Source: Paenibacillus agilis
GTDB taxonomy: Bacteria; Bacillota; Bacilli; Paenibacillales; Paenibacillaceae
Assembly (NCBI RefSeq): GCF_007786455.1
Contig: NZ_VNJK01000001.1
Coordinates: 186,001-250,000 of the forward strand
Length of the DNA: 64,000 nucleotides
Reading direction: 5' to 3'
The notes under the pieces are model-generated. The model did no database searches. It worked only from the letters and a program-made list of their open reading frames with translations, and was not told where the DNA came from. The position numbers and the translations under genes were made by a program. Positions 26,477 to 35,574 of this stretch are shown here, one piece after another. Within the stretch, counting starts at the first letter, position 1. Each line of letters starts with the position of its first letter.

Positions 26477-27382
26477 ATGAATCAAGAGGAAGAGAAGGCT
26501 TGTATATTCACTCGCCCAAGTAGAAGACAACGTATGTTGAAGCACCGGGCTGATCATCGCTCGCAGTGGATACATCGAAGTATGCGAATGATGATAGCGA
26601 CGATTATTTTCGTATTGATGTGGGGCAGTTATATATCGTGGCCGCATGTTGAAGCAGAATCTTCATCTGTTAGCTTTTCTGATGAGCACATGATGGAGAG
26701 CTGGCTTGCAGAACAGTTGGCCGAGCGAACCACAATGATCCAATTTAAGTACGAGGGATCGATCGATCAATTTAGTCAGGTGCTTACTGATGTACTGAAC
26801 GATGCTCTTTACTCTAACCCGTTTATTCGGTATAACGTCAGTCGTTATACGTTTCACTGGAAATCGTATGGAAAAGGAGCATTAGTGTCTGTATATGTTC
26901 AGTATCGAGAAACGTATGAGCAGTACCAGCAAGTTCGTCAATATGCGAAAGAGCAAGTGAAACGGTTAATTACGCCTGGCATGAGTGATGAGCAAATCGT
27001 GAAAATCCTGCATGACTTTGTTGTGGACCAGCTTGCTTATGATGCGACAATGACAAGGTTCACCGCCTATGAGGCGATTACGTTAGGCAGCACTGTTTGC
27101 CAAGGATATGCTTTGTTATTGCAAGCATTATATGAAGATGCAGGGATAACGAGTCGCGTCGTTGAAGGCAATGCGGGTGGACAACTGCATGCATGGAATA
27201 TCGTGCAGTTAAATAATCAGTGGTATCATGTGGACGCTACATGGAATGACCCTGTGCCAGACAAACGCAATCGTATTTTGCATACGTATTTCTTGCTCAG
27301 TGATGAGGAAATTGGGCGAGATCATACGTGGGACCGTGCAAAATTTCCACAGGCAACGCAATCGTATAAGCAGAATAAATAA
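26477..27382 (+). CDS. Transglutaminase-like cysteine protease-fold protein, exported
   Basis: A 301-residue protein with an N-terminal basic stretch (RPSRRQR), one membrane helix (MRMMIATIIFVLMWGSYI) and an extracellular transglutaminase-core domain. The catalytic triad is visible as cysteine in GSTVCQGYA, histidine in LHAWNIVQL and aspartate in YHVDATWNDP. Related Firmicute proteins are wall-associated proteases or peptidases of unknown substrate. ATG 26477 is chosen because GGAGGT lies six bases before it; an ATG at 26432 precedes that site. Single gene with terminator. Confidence 0.85.
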   Translation: MNQEEEKACIFTRPSRRQRMLKHRADHRSQWIHRSMRMMIATIIFVLMWGSYISWPHVEAESSSVSFSDEHMMESWLAEQLAERTTMIQFKYEGSIDQFSQVLTDVLNDALYSNPFIRYNVSRYTFHWKSYGKGALVSVYVQYRETYEQYQQVRQYAKEQVKRLITPGMSDEQIVKILHDFVVDQLAYDATMTRFTAYEAITLGSTVCQGYALLLQALYEDAGITSRVVEGNAGGQLHAWNIVQLNNQWYHVDATWNDPVPDKRNRILHTYFLLSDEEIGRDHTWDRAKFPQATQSYKQNK

Positions 27383-27459
27383 GTGACCAGTAAATGCTGA
27401 ACTAAGCATAAACTTGTTAAGGCTGTTATCTGCTTTTTTACTTGAAAAAGAAGAGAGCA

Positions 27460-27498
27460 TAGCTCGCTGTTTCCCTTGGGAGGCAACGGGCTATTTTT
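27460..27498 (+). terminator. Terminator after the transglutaminase-like gene
   Basis: TAGCTCGCTGTTTCCC pairs with GGGAGGCAACGGGCTA with several G-U pairs, followed by TTTTTAT. Confidence 0.65.
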
Positions 27499-27605
27499 AT
27501 TGGCTAAAAACTCGTACAGAAATAATTTCAAAAAAGTGCTTGCAGGTGACGTTACGTCACCCAATATAGTGAATGTAAATCACACGAGACAAAGGAGTAA
27601 GGCAT

Positions 27606-28313
27606 ATGAAGAGCGCCGTAATGAATTGGAAGACACAAGATAACTGGACATGGAAAGAGTTTGCAGCATTGCTTCTACTAGAGTTCGGCTTTGTTATTGG
27701 GGTTATCAAATTTGTAGTAGCACCTATGTATACAGAGTGGCTCAGCAATGAATTGTATTCGGGAACACTGATGGGGCTTACCATTGCTGTTGTTCTGTTA
27801 CTAGGGGTGTATGTTATCGCACTTCGTCCACAAAAGCTGTCATGGAGTGAAGTAGGCTTGCGCTCATTTCCAGCAAAGGACTGGTGGCGGATTATTGGCT
27901 GGACGTTGTTATATCTTGTTGGCAGCGTAATCGTTATGGAAATGTCTGTTCTTCTAGTCGGGAATTCCTATGATAATAGTAAAACAGAGGCGATGCAGCA
28001 AAATGTAACGGTGCTCGCTGTTTCTATCTCATTTATAACAGCAGCTATTATTTCACCGATTTATGAGGAAATTTTTTATCGTGGGTTTTTATATCGTTGG
28101 TTGCGTACACGTCTTGGTATCGGTGGGGGCATTCTTATTAGTTCGCTCATTTTTACGATTATTCATATTCCCACGTATAATGCGATGCCGGTTAACTTCT
28201 TGTGCGGTGTAATCACTGCGTGGGCATATGAACGGACAAATTCAATCTGGCCAGCGATAATTATTCATAGTGTCTTGAATGCGATCGCTGTGCTGCTGAC
28301 ATCACTTGGTTAA
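27606..28313 (+). CDS. CPBP family intramembrane metalloprotease
   Basis: A 235-residue polytopic protein of the CAAX-protease/bacteriocin-processing (Abi) family. Conserved motifs are EEIFYRGFLYRWLR (motif 1, EExxxR), FTIIHIPTYN (motif 2 histidine) and IIIHSVLNAIAV (motif 3, HxxxN). Members cleave within membranes; bacterial substrates are mostly unknown, and some give immunity to bacteriocins. AAAGGAG precedes the ATG by 8 bases. It is separated by 89 bases from the DUF4097 lipoprotein gene, with no terminator between, so co-transcription is possible. Confidence 0.88.
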   Translation: MKSAVMNWKTQDNWTWKEFAALLLLEFGFVIGVIKFVVAPMYTEWLSNELYSGTLMGLTIAVVLLLGVYVIALRPQKLSWSEVGLRSFPAKDWWRIIGWTLLYLVGSVIVMEMSVLLVGNSYDNSKTEAMQQNVTVLAVSISFITAAIISPIYEEIFYRGFLYRWLRTRLGIGGGILISSLIFTIIHIPTYNAMPVNFLCGVITAWAYERTNSIWPAIIIHSVLNAIAVLLTSLG

Positions 28314-28402
28314 TAAAAAAATGATGTTCTAGAATAAAATATTGAAGGGGAAAAACTGGAAGTTCCGTCGAATAGAAAACAGATACAAAATATGGGGTGG
28401 AT

Positions 28403-29245
28403 ATGTTGAACAGACGGCGCAAGTCACGGATAAAAACCATTAGCTACGCATTGGCGACGGCAGCTCTGATGACGATTGCATCAGGTTGTACAGACAAGAT
28501 CATAGAAGAACAACAAACAGCACAAATTGAAGCGGGGGTTATTAAGAAGCTTCGGATTAGTAATCCATCAGGTGATCTTACGATAATTGGTAGCGATCAA
28601 ACCGATAAAATAGAAGCGGTAGCAAAGATTAAACGTACGGAAAATATCCCGAGCGAGGAATTTAAGATGACGCTCACGGAGAGTGGGGAAGAAGCAGAGT
28701 TCGTTAATTCTTTGCCATCCTCTTCATTTGGAATAGATGTACTAAGCCAGATGGACATAACGTTAACAGTACCTTGGCGTATTGAGTTAGACATTGTCGA
28801 TGAATCAGGCGATATCACTGTTTCTGGAATTACTAGTCCTATCATAATTAATGACCAATCAGGAGATATGAAACTGAAAGATATAGAAGGTGCAGTCAAA
28901 GTTACCGATGAATCAGGTGATATCAAGCTCGAAAAAGTGAAGGGTGATCTCGAACTGGTGGATGATTCTGGCGATATTGAACTTACGAGTAGCCAAGGAA
29001 ATGTGAATATCAAAGATGAATCAGGCGAGCTTGAAATATCGAATCATATCGGAATGGTAGCGATCATCGATGATAGCGGCAATGTAAAGATTGAACAAGT
29101 AAAAGGAAATGTTACGGTTGAGGATGAAAGCGGAGACTTGCGTATAGAACAAATTGAAGGCGATGTTCGTATCGAGTCTGATACGTCTGGAGATGCGACC
29201 ATTGAGCGAGTGTCAGGAACAGTCCATAATAATAGCAAGAAATAA
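28403..29245 (+). CDS. DUF4097-type beta-helix repeat lipoprotein
   Basis: A 280-residue lipoprotein with basic N-terminus, hydrophobic signal and lipobox ASGC. After residue about 125 the sequence is a tandem repeat of about 19-20 residues built on V-x-DESGDI-x-L/V, with eight or more copies (DESGDI, DQSGDM, DESGDI, DDSGDI, DESGEL, DDSGNV, DESGDL). Such repeats form a right-handed beta-helix, as in DUF4097/adhesin-like proteins. A surface adhesion or scaffold role is an inference. ATG 28403 and GTG 28397 are both possible starts; the ribosome binding site GGGG is close. Confidence 0.8.
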   Translation: MLNRRRKSRIKTISYALATAALMTIASGCTDKIIEEQQTAQIEAGVIKKLRISNPSGDLTIIGSDQTDKIEAVAKIKRTENIPSEEFKMTLTESGEEAEFVNSLPSSSFGIDVLSQMDITLTVPWRIELDIVDESGDITVSGITSPIIINDQSGDMKLKDIEGAVKVTDESGDIKLEKVKGDLELVDDSGDIELTSSQGNVNIKDESGELEISNHIGMVAIIDDSGNVKIEQVKGNVTVEDESGDLRIEQIEGDVRIESDTSGDATIERVSGTVHNNSKK

Positions 29246-29248
29246 ATC

Positions 29249-29288
29249 GAGCCCGCTTCTACTGTCTGTGACAGAGAGCGGGCTCTTT
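29249..29288 (+). terminator. Terminator after the DUF4097 gene
   Basis: GAGCCCGCT pairs with AGCGGGCTC around a longer loop, followed by TTTCT. Confidence 0.7.
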
Positions 29289-29361
29289 CTCATTAAGCCT
29301 TACGGCGTATATGATGCATAATTAGCGTTTGTATCAGCTGTCATTAGCCATCAGCTAACTC

Positions 29362-30822
29362 TTATTCTGGGCTATCCAGCTGACATTGATCCAATGGAAT
29401 AACTTTTGTTTTAAATTTGATTTTGTAGCCCAGCCATACAGCAAGGAATAACGGAAGTCCGATATACGGCATCACGATATCCAGCCAATGATAGTCTCCA
29501 GCTACAAGAATCGGTAAGCTCTGACCGATGACAACGACTAGACATAGCGCAAATGCGAACAGCGGCCCAAATGGGAACCAGCGTGCACGATAGGCGAGAT
29601 CTTCCAACTTGCGTCCTTGACTCACATAAGCACGGCGGAAGCGATAATGACTGATCGCGATACCGAGCCAAGCGATAAAGCCGCACATACCAGACGCAGA
29701 CAATAGCCAGAAGTAAACGGCACCGTCTCCGAAGAAGGAAGCTAGAAAAGCGAGCATACCGATGGAAGCTGTTAGTAAAATCGCATTAACGGGAACGCCG
29801 CGTTTGCTTAGCTTGCCAAGGAAGCGAGGAGCTTTTCCTTCCTGCGCCAACACGTATACGATACGAGCGGATGCGTACATACCGGAGTTACCTGCGGACA
29901 ACACGGATGTAAGGATAACCGCGTTCATAACAGAAGCTGCAAATGCGATCCCTGCTTTTTCGAATACCAAGGTGAACGGACTCACACTAATATCCGTAAC
30001 ATCACCCATTAGCAGGCGCGGATCTGTGTATGGAATAAGCATTGCGATTACGAAAATAGCCAAAATATAGAACAACAAGATGCGCCAGAAAATTTGACGA
30101 ATTGCTTTTGGTACACTTTCACGTGGGTTATCAGTTTCACCAGCTGCGATACCGACAAGCTCAGTTCCTTGAAACGAGTACCCTGCTGCCATAAATACGC
30201 CAAGTATTGCAAGTAGGCCGCCATGGAACGGCGCGTCTCCTGTAGTAAACGTATCGAATCCGATAAACCCAGTACGCTCACCGCCTAAAATGCCAAAAAT
30301 CATAAGTAGGCCGACCGCTAGGAAGATAATAACGGTACCGATTTTAATCATAGAGAACCAGTATTCGGATTCTCCATAACCTTTAACGGACAATAAATTC
30401 AACGCTACAATAATGCCAAGGAATAAGAAACTCCATAAGAACGAATTCGTATCCGGGAACCAGTACTTAATAATTAATGTAGCAGCTACAAGTTCGGACG
30501 CAATCGTAATTGCCCAGTTAAACCAAAAGTTCCAGCCAAGAGCGAACCCAAGCGCTGGATCAACAAATCGGGAAGCATAAGTGCTGAATGAGCCTGATTC
30601 TGGCATATAGGTAGCGAGTTCACCGAGACTCGTCATTAGGAAGTAAACCATAATGCCCACAGCGGTGAAAGCAAGCAGTGCACCACCTGGTCCTGCCTGT
30701 GCGATTGCGCCGCCGCTTGCCAGGAATAAGCCTGTACCGATCGAACCGCCTAGTGCGATCATCGTTAAGTGTCTTGTTTTTAAATGCCGTTGCAATTGTT
30801 GACTATTATTTGTGTTACTCAT
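29362..30822 (-). CDS. lysP: Lysine-type amino acid permease (APC family)
   Basis: A 486-residue permease with 12 hydrophobic segments. Family marks are IALGGSIGTGLFLASGGAIA at helix 1, the ELATYMPESGSFSTYASRFV loop and SFQGTELVGIAAGETDNPRE, which I recognise from LysP-type AAT permeases. The strongest functional evidence is the lysine riboswitch with terminator just upstream on the same strand: expression falls when lysine is plentiful, as expected for a lysine importer. ATG 30822 is preferred with AAGGAG 13 bases away; GTG 30834 is too close to that site. Confidence 0.88.
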   Translation of the reverse strand: MSNTNNSQQLQRHLKTRHLTMIALGGSIGTGLFLASGGAIAQAGPGGALLAFTAVGIMVYFLMTSLGELATYMPESGSFSTYASRFVDPALGFALGWNFWFNWAITIASELVAATLIIKYWFPDTNSFLWSFLFLGIIVALNLLSVKGYGESEYWFSMIKIGTVIIFLAVGLLMIFGILGGERTGFIGFDTFTTGDAPFHGGLLAILGVFMAAGYSFQGTELVGIAAGETDNPRESVPKAIRQIFWRILLFYILAIFVIAMLIPYTDPRLLMGDVTDISVSPFTLVFEKAGIAFAASVMNAVILTSVLSAGNSGMYASARIVYVLAQEGKAPRFLGKLSKRGVPVNAILLTASIGMLAFLASFFGDGAVYFWLLSASGMCGFIAWLGIAISHYRFRRAYVSQGRKLEDLAYRARWFPFGPLFAFALCLVVVIGQSLPILVAGDYHWLDIVMPYIGLPLFLAVWLGYKIKFKTKVIPLDQCQLDSPE

Positions 30823-30893
30823 AATGTTCGGCACACTCCTTAGATGTTAGGTAATAGTATGACCGAAAAGGTGCAAGTTGCCTCCGAAAATAT

Positions 30894-30927
30894 AAAAAAA
30901 CCGTCTAAGCGATAATCGCTAGGACGG
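30894..30927 (-). terminator. Riboswitch-controlled terminator before lysP
   Basis: On the minus strand CCGTCCTAGCG pairs with CGCTTAGACGG around ATTAT and is followed by seven T. A competing GAGACGG segment between aptamer and terminator (30937-30943 region) could act as antiterminator. Confidence 0.85.
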
Positions 30928-30957
30928 CTCTATATTCCGTCTCAACTAGCCCCTTGG

Positions 30958-31143
30958 TCAAGATAGCGCTCCATAGACGGACGGGTAATCCGAATATGGC
31001 AGTGCTGCGCCTTTCGGCAGCAGCCCCAGCCTGCACCTTGGAAGTTAGAATGGTACAGACTTCGGCGGGTGTTCCTTTCTGTGAAGTTCGTAGACGCTTC
31101 CCGTCTCCCTTCACGTACTAATAACATCCGCAACCTCTACCTC
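30958..31143 (-). ncRNA. Lysine riboswitch (L box) aptamer
   Basis: Read on the minus strand, the P1 arm GAGGTAG pairs with CTATCTT at the far end. In order come AGAGGTTGCG, an AGTA turn, AAAGGAACACCCGCCGAAG, a GGGGCTGCTGCCGAAAGGCG hairpin region, and GGAGCGCTATCTT. These are the conserved blocks of the L box. The total of about 186 bases fits the class. It lies upstream of a lysine-type permease gene and is followed by an intrinsic terminator, the standard off-switch design in Firmicutes. Small open frames overlapping it on this strand are accidental. Confidence 0.9.
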
Positions 31144-31305
31144 ACCTTTGGAGTTGATGAGGATTTAAATAATGTTGTTGTTTAATGATATGACAGTAAT
31201 AATATAAACAGTAGTATAAAGCAATTCTAGCAGTTGATGCAATATTGAAAATATTTACTGAAATTTTCATGATCATCAAAATACACACATTCAGTAGGTA
31301 CATGC

Positions 31306-31992
31306 TTACTGGCGGCTTAGCTGCTTCCAGTACCAAATGGCTAGCTGTGTTCGGTCGCGGAGCTCGAGCTTCGCTAGTATTTCGGTGACATAATTTTTGA
31401 TTGTTCCTTCACTTAAAAACAGGGTAGAGGCGATCTCTCGATTGGATAGGCCATTCGCAATATGTTGGATGATAGCTTGTTCAGAAGTATTTAACGGATA
31501 TAACTCCCACTTGGGTTGTTCAGGAACATCTGACTGTGGCGCAGATGCTGACGCTGATGTTCCACTATTGGAATGACGTAACAAATGTGCGAGTTTAAGT
31601 GCAACCGATGAATCCATAAGAACCGAACCGCTGTGCACGGTACGTATCGCTTCCATGAGGCGTGATGGGTCGCTGTTTTTAAGCAAATAGCCGCTCGCTC
31701 CATGCCGCAGCGCGTCAATAATATGCTGTTCATCATCAAAAGTAGTTAAAATAAGTACTTTTGTAGCAGGACATAGCTGCTTAACGAGACGGGTTCCTTC
31801 CACACCATCTCCATCTGGCATACGCATATCCATTAACACCACATCAACGGGCTCGTCAGCTGCAAGGGCTGCTGCTTCGTGGCCGCTTCCACAAGTATGG
31901 ATGACCGAAAAATCTGGCTGAAGCTGACAGATTAGCTTCAAGCTTTCTCGTATAAATACGTCATCATCGCAGATCATCAATCGAATACTCAT
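31306..31992 (-). CDS. Response regulator, NarL/FixJ (LuxR-type HTH) family
   Basis: A 228-residue regulator. The receiver domain has the acidic pair DDD (about 9-11), phospho-acceptor aspartate in VVLMDMRMPDGDG (Asp about 55), threonine in LTTFDDE and lysine in GYLLKNSDP. The C-terminal LuxR-type helix-turn-helix reads NGLSNREIASTLFLSEGTIKN. ATG 31992 follows AGGGGGG. The partner kinase gene ends 117 bases upstream on the same strand. With the divergent three-gene ABC transporter, the set resembles LnrJK of B. subtilis (linearmycin sensing). A palindrome between the operons is a possible target. Confidence 0.88.
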   Translation of the reverse strand: MSIRLMICDDDVFIRESLKLICQLQPDFSVIHTCGSGHEAAALAADEPVDVVLMDMRMPDGDGVEGTRLVKQLCPATKVLILTTFDDEQHIIDALRHGASGYLLKNSDPSRLMEAIRTVHSGSVLMDSSVALKLAHLLRHSNSGTSASASAPQSDVPEQPKWELYPLNTSEQAIIQHIANGLSNREIASTLFLSEGTIKNYVTEILAKLELRDRTQLAIWYWKQLSRQ

Positions 31993-32108
31993 CACTGTAC
32001 CCCCCTAGTATCTAGCTGTTCTTGCTTTAATGGTGATGAGAGCAGCGTATGCTCCTTTATCGAAACAGCGTAAACATTACATTCGTTCTCATTCTCAAAA
32101 TGAAACGA

Positions 32109-33263
32109 TTAATCTATGTACTTATGGCGGATAGGGAGTCTTGTCTGTATGCAAAACAAAGGCTTTAACATTACCTCGATATGTCCACCCAATGTATGGG
32201 CTCTGTCTTGCATTCCTCTAATTCCGATCCCATTTTGAATAGGCTGTAACGGAAGCTGTCCATTATTCGATACTTGCAGTACGACTTGGTTGTGCTCATA
32301 GTGCAGTACAATGGATGCCTTAGAGGCAGCGCCATGGCGAATGGCATTCGTCAAAGCTTCACGAGCGTTGCGATATAGGGCTATTTCAACACTGGGATAC
32401 AGCATATAAGGTATGCCTTCCACCTCATAATCGACATGAAACTTAGCACTTGCATATTCCTGCTGCAGTCGCTCTAATGAATAGGAATGAAGCCGATGAT
32501 CGGAGGGCTTCAGCCTCTTCACCGTCGAACGCATCAGTTCCATACATGCTGCCAATTGCGAGCGAACTTCAATGAACAGTTTGAATGCTTGTTCTTGATT
32601 CGTTGTAGAAACTTCAACGGAAGCATCCATCATCATTTTTAGACGAATAAATTGATGACCCAACTCGTCGTGCAAGTCATGTGCGATCCGGCTTCGTTCT
32701 TCAGCCTGACTCATCTCCTCTACAGCTCGCGCGTAGTGAATCATGTCATGATTAGACTGCTGCAGTTCATAAATTTGCTGGCGCAGCTGATCATTTTGCA
32801 ACACTAAATACTGCTTTTCCCATTCGTACTGTCTTAAGCCATATAGAAGAATCCCTATTACTATAGCTATTAAATTGAAATGAATGATATCAGTCCACGA
32901 ATAATCGATAAGTGCAGCCAACAGTCCGATCCATGATACGATAAACCCTTTTGCTAACAGGGCAGGGGGCCATGACTTTGGTGCCGTGATCCATGTGGCG
33001 ATAAACAGAAAGACCAGCAGCGCAGAAAACGTATATATCAAAAATAAGGAATAAATAAGTTCGAGCATAAAGCCAAGCTTTATCCAGTGAGACGGTATCC
33101 ACATTTGCCTGATTTGGGACAAGCCCAGATAGAGGAATACATAGAAGAAGAACTCTTCTTGATCACTAAACCAACGGAAACCGTTATCGGTGTAGAGTAC
33201 GGCGATCGAAGTGACGATGGTAAGTATGAACTGAATGAGGACCGTTATGTGACGTTTTAACAC
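32109..33263 (-). CDS. Sensor histidine kinase, HisKA_3 (NarL-partner) type
   Basis: A 384-residue kinase. Residues 1 to about 145 hold five to six membrane helices with short loops, so the signal is probably sensed in or near the membrane. A coiled linker (about 150-190) leads to the HisKA_3 domain with phospho-acceptor histidine in SRIAHDLHDELGHQF (about 198) and an HATPase_c domain with REALTNAIRHG (N box) and GIGIRGMQDRAHTLGG (G box). GTG start after GGAGGTG. The membrane-embedded sensor without extracellular domain fits kinases that respond to envelope-active antibiotics together with an ABC exporter, as in LnrJ/LiaS-like systems. Confidence 0.87.
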   Translation of the reverse strand: MLKRHITVLIQFILTIVTSIAVLYTDNGFRWFSDQEEFFFYVFLYLGLSQIRQMWIPSHWIKLGFMLELIYSLFLIYTFSALLVFLFIATWITAPKSWPPALLAKGFIVSWIGLLAALIDYSWTDIIHFNLIAIVIGILLYGLRQYEWEKQYLVLQNDQLRQQIYELQQSNHDMIHYARAVEEMSQAEERSRIAHDLHDELGHQFIRLKMMMDASVEVSTTNQEQAFKLFIEVRSQLAACMELMRSTVKRLKPSDHRLHSYSLERLQQEYASAKFHVDYEVEGIPYMLYPSVEIALYRNAREALTNAIRHGAASKASIVLHYEHNQVVLQVSNNGQLPLQPIQNGIGIRGMQDRAHTLGGHIEVMLKPLFCIQTRLPIRHKYID

Positions 33264-33322
33264 CGTTCGCCCACCTCCATGGTTAATTATACCACGAATA
33301 TGCCTGCACTCCTTTTTAACTT

Positions 33323-33336
33323 ATGACTTTAGTCAT
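33323..33336. promoter_or_regulatory. Palindrome between kinase and ABC operons
   Basis: ATGACT-TT-AGTCAT is a perfect palindrome in the 187-bp divergent region. NarL-family regulators of this group often bind GACTnnAGTC-type inverted repeats; this is the best candidate for the response regulator's site. Confidence 0.5.
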
Positions 33337-33450
33337 GTGTAGAAAGTGACCAATTTGACCTGCCCATAGATCGCAATCGAAGTAATATTAAATTCAAGTA
33401 CGATGAAATGAACGTGTAGTGATAATAGCCATGATCAGGGGGAGTAGACG

Positions 33451-34398
33451 TTGAGCATATTAAAAGTGGACCAAATACTAAAACGATTTAATCAGCATGT
33501 AGCCGTAGATCATTTGAGCTTTCAGCTTGAAGAGGGAGAAATTTATGGCTTGCTCGGTCCAAATGGTGCGGGAAAAAGTACTACGATCCAAATGATCGTC
33601 GGCTTGCTTCCGATTGATCAAGGCGATATTTGGGTAGCTGGTCATTCCGTTAAGAACTCCCCGCTGCGTACGAAAGCCAATCTTGGCTTAGTTCCCCAAG
33701 ATCTAGCTCTGTATGAGCAAATATCTGCGCGAGATAATGTATTGTTTTTTGGGAAATTGTATGGGCTTAAAGGAAAACAGCTTCAGGAGCAGACAGATGA
33801 GGCTTTGGCTAGAGTAGGACTAACAGAGCGGCAATATGATAAGCCAGCTTCTTTCTCAGGTGGAATGAAGCGGCGACTCAACATTGCCTGTGCCATTGCA
33901 CATCGTCCGCGCATCATTATTATGGATGAGCCTACAGTAGGAATCGATCCGCATTCTCGCAATCATATTTTGGAGTCCGTCCGCAAATTGAATGAAGACG
34001 GATCTACGATTATATATACAAGTCACTATATGGAGGAAGTATCTGCGATCTCGACACGTATCGGAATTATGAACGAAGGCAGGCTTATAGCACAGGGCAC
34101 AGAAGAAGAGCTGAGACAGCAGATTGGCTCGGATGATAAAGTGTTGGTCGAAATATTCTCCGCTTCTGAGCAGCAGGTAAGAGAGGCTGTGCTTGAGCTT
34201 AAGCGTCATCCATCTGTTCTTAAAGTGACAGAGCAGGGAACATGCTTGGAATTAGTGCTGCCGCATGGGGAAGAGAGCTTGCAGGATATTTTGTTCATTC
34301 TAAGCAAACACGCTGTTCCTGTCCGCTCCATTAGGCGCGAGCAGCCAAGTTTGGAGACGTTGTTCCTTACTCTGACAGGGCGACAGCTGCGTGACTAG
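33451..34398 (+). CDS. ABC transporter ATP-binding protein (LnrL-like)
   Basis: A 315-residue ATPase of the DrrA/CcmA group of ABC-2 exporters. Walker A is GPNGAGKST (about 37-45), signature SGGMKRRLNIA, Walker B RIIIMDEPTVGID, H-loop YTSHYMEEV. A C-terminal domain of about 90 residues after the core is usual in this group. TTG start behind GGGGGAG. It is followed by two ABC-2 permease genes with gaps of 12 bp and a 4-bp overlap, forming a three-gene operon divergent from its probable two-component regulator. The layout and sizes resemble LnrLMN, which removes the membrane-active polyene linearmycin. Confidence 0.88.
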   Translation: MSILKVDQILKRFNQHVAVDHLSFQLEEGEIYGLLGPNGAGKSTTIQMIVGLLPIDQGDIWVAGHSVKNSPLRTKANLGLVPQDLALYEQISARDNVLFFGKLYGLKGKQLQEQTDEALARVGLTERQYDKPASFSGGMKRRLNIACAIAHRPRIIIMDEPTVGIDPHSRNHILESVRKLNEDGSTIIYTSHYMEEVSAISTRIGIMNEGRLIAQGTEEELRQQIGSDDKVLVEIFSASEQQVREAVLELKRHPSVLKVTEQGTCLELVLPHGEESLQDILFILSKHAVPVRSIRREQPSLETLFLTLTGRQLRD

Positions 34399-34410
34399 GG
34401 GGAGATACAG

Positions 34411-35574
34411 ATGCGTTGGTTAACAATTGCTCTTCATGAAATACGAATGAACTTTTCTCAAAAAAGCATTATTTTCGTGATCTTCATTATGCCGCTAATC
34501 TTGATATTTGTACTTGGTTCTTCCTTGTCCGGGATGAATATGTTCAAACAATCGGATGTTGAAGTAGAACAAGTGAGCGCTGGTGTTGTCGTGGACGAAA
34601 ATAGTCCGCTGCAGCAAGCGTTCGATGATTGGATCGAACATGAAAAAGTGAAAGAGTTTGCGGTGTTTAAGCGATATGAGACGGAAGACGAACTGCGTCG
34701 TGATGTAAAAAATCAGATCATTGAGTATGGTGTTATCGTACCATCTCCCTCGCAGGGGTCAGAGCCAATTTCGATTACAGGCGTTCAAGGTACGCTTACA
34801 ATCACCAATCTAACGATGGAAACGCTGATCGATTCTTTTAATGCAGAGGTAGGCAAAACGATAGCCGCTATGAAGCGTGGGGTTGATCCTGCCAAACTGG
34901 AAGAAGTCAGGGCGGTAGAAGCGGTTGCTTCTCCAACTGAAGAGAGCGAAATCGTCAAGGTGAATTCATCTAATACAAAAATGGTTTCCGCCATTCAGTA
35001 TTATGCTGTAGCGATGCTGGTCATGTTTTCATTGTATACGGGGCGGGGACTCGCCGAGTCCTTGTATCATGACCGTTTAAATCAAACGCTGCATCGCACA
35101 CTAGCATCACCCATACGCATGGTTGATTTCGTAGGTGGTAGAATGCTGGGCCATTTCCTATTTGGTATGCTTCAGTCTGTATTTATTATTGGATTTTCCT
35201 CATTTGTATATGGAGTGGATTGGGGCTATAACCTATTTGTAACGTTTGGTGTATGCGCCCTAGTGCTGGTCTGCTCTCTGAGCTTGGGTTTAATCGCGGC
35301 AACTTGGTTCAAGTCTCAGCAAGCAATGAAGACATTTATTGAAACGGTCATTGTATTTATGACGGCAGTTAGTGGAGGATTTTTTGCGATACCGGCCGTA
35401 CAACAAAGTGTGGGCAGCTTCACGATTTCGTATTGGGGAATGGAGTTGTTGACTGGTGTGATGAAGGGTGAGAGCTGGAATGAAATGTGGCTCGGCTTGC
35501 TCATTTTGGCGGTGATCGCATTTGTGCTCTGTACGCTTTCTCTTATATTCGTGCGAAAGGCGGTAGTACGATGA
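34411..35574 (+). CDS. ABC-2 type transporter permease (LnrM-like)
   Basis: A 387-residue permease with one N-terminal helix (about 20-40), a large extracytoplasmic domain (about 45-190) and five C-terminal helices: the ABC-2 plan. LYHDRLNQTLHRTLASPI is the coupling segment common in these permeases. It pairs with the next permease to form a heterodimer with the ATPase. Start has GGGGGAG. Its stop overlaps the following ATG (ATGA), so the two subunits are probably made in equal amounts. Confidence 0.85.
   Translation: MRWLTIALHEIRMNFSQKSIIFVIFIMPLILIFVLGSSLSGMNMFKQSDVEVEQVSAGVVVDENSPLQQAFDDWIEHEKVKEFAVFKRYETEDELRRDVKNQIIEYGVIVPSPSQGSEPISITGVQGTLTITNLTMETLIDSFNAEVGKTIAAMKRGVDPAKLEEVRAVEAVASPTEESEIVKVNSSNTKMVSAIQYYAVAMLVMFSLYTGRGLAESLYHDRLNQTLHRTLASPIRMVDFVGGRMLGHFLFGMLQSVFIIGFSSFVYGVDWGYNLFVTFGVCALVLVCSLSLGLIAATWFKSQQAMKTFIETVIVFMTAVSGGFFAIPAVQQSVGSFTISYWGMELLTGVMKGESWNEMWLGLLILAVIAFVLCTLSLIFVRKAVVR

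Noticed and set aside
28900..29200. Repeated DNA in the DUF4097 gene as a CRISPR-like array
   Set aside because: The repeats are in-frame protein repeats (DESGDI) with varying DNA sequence.
30905..31133. Two overlapping minus-strand ORFs of 63-69 codons
   Set aside because: They lie across the lysine riboswitch and terminator; the RNA structure explains the sequence.
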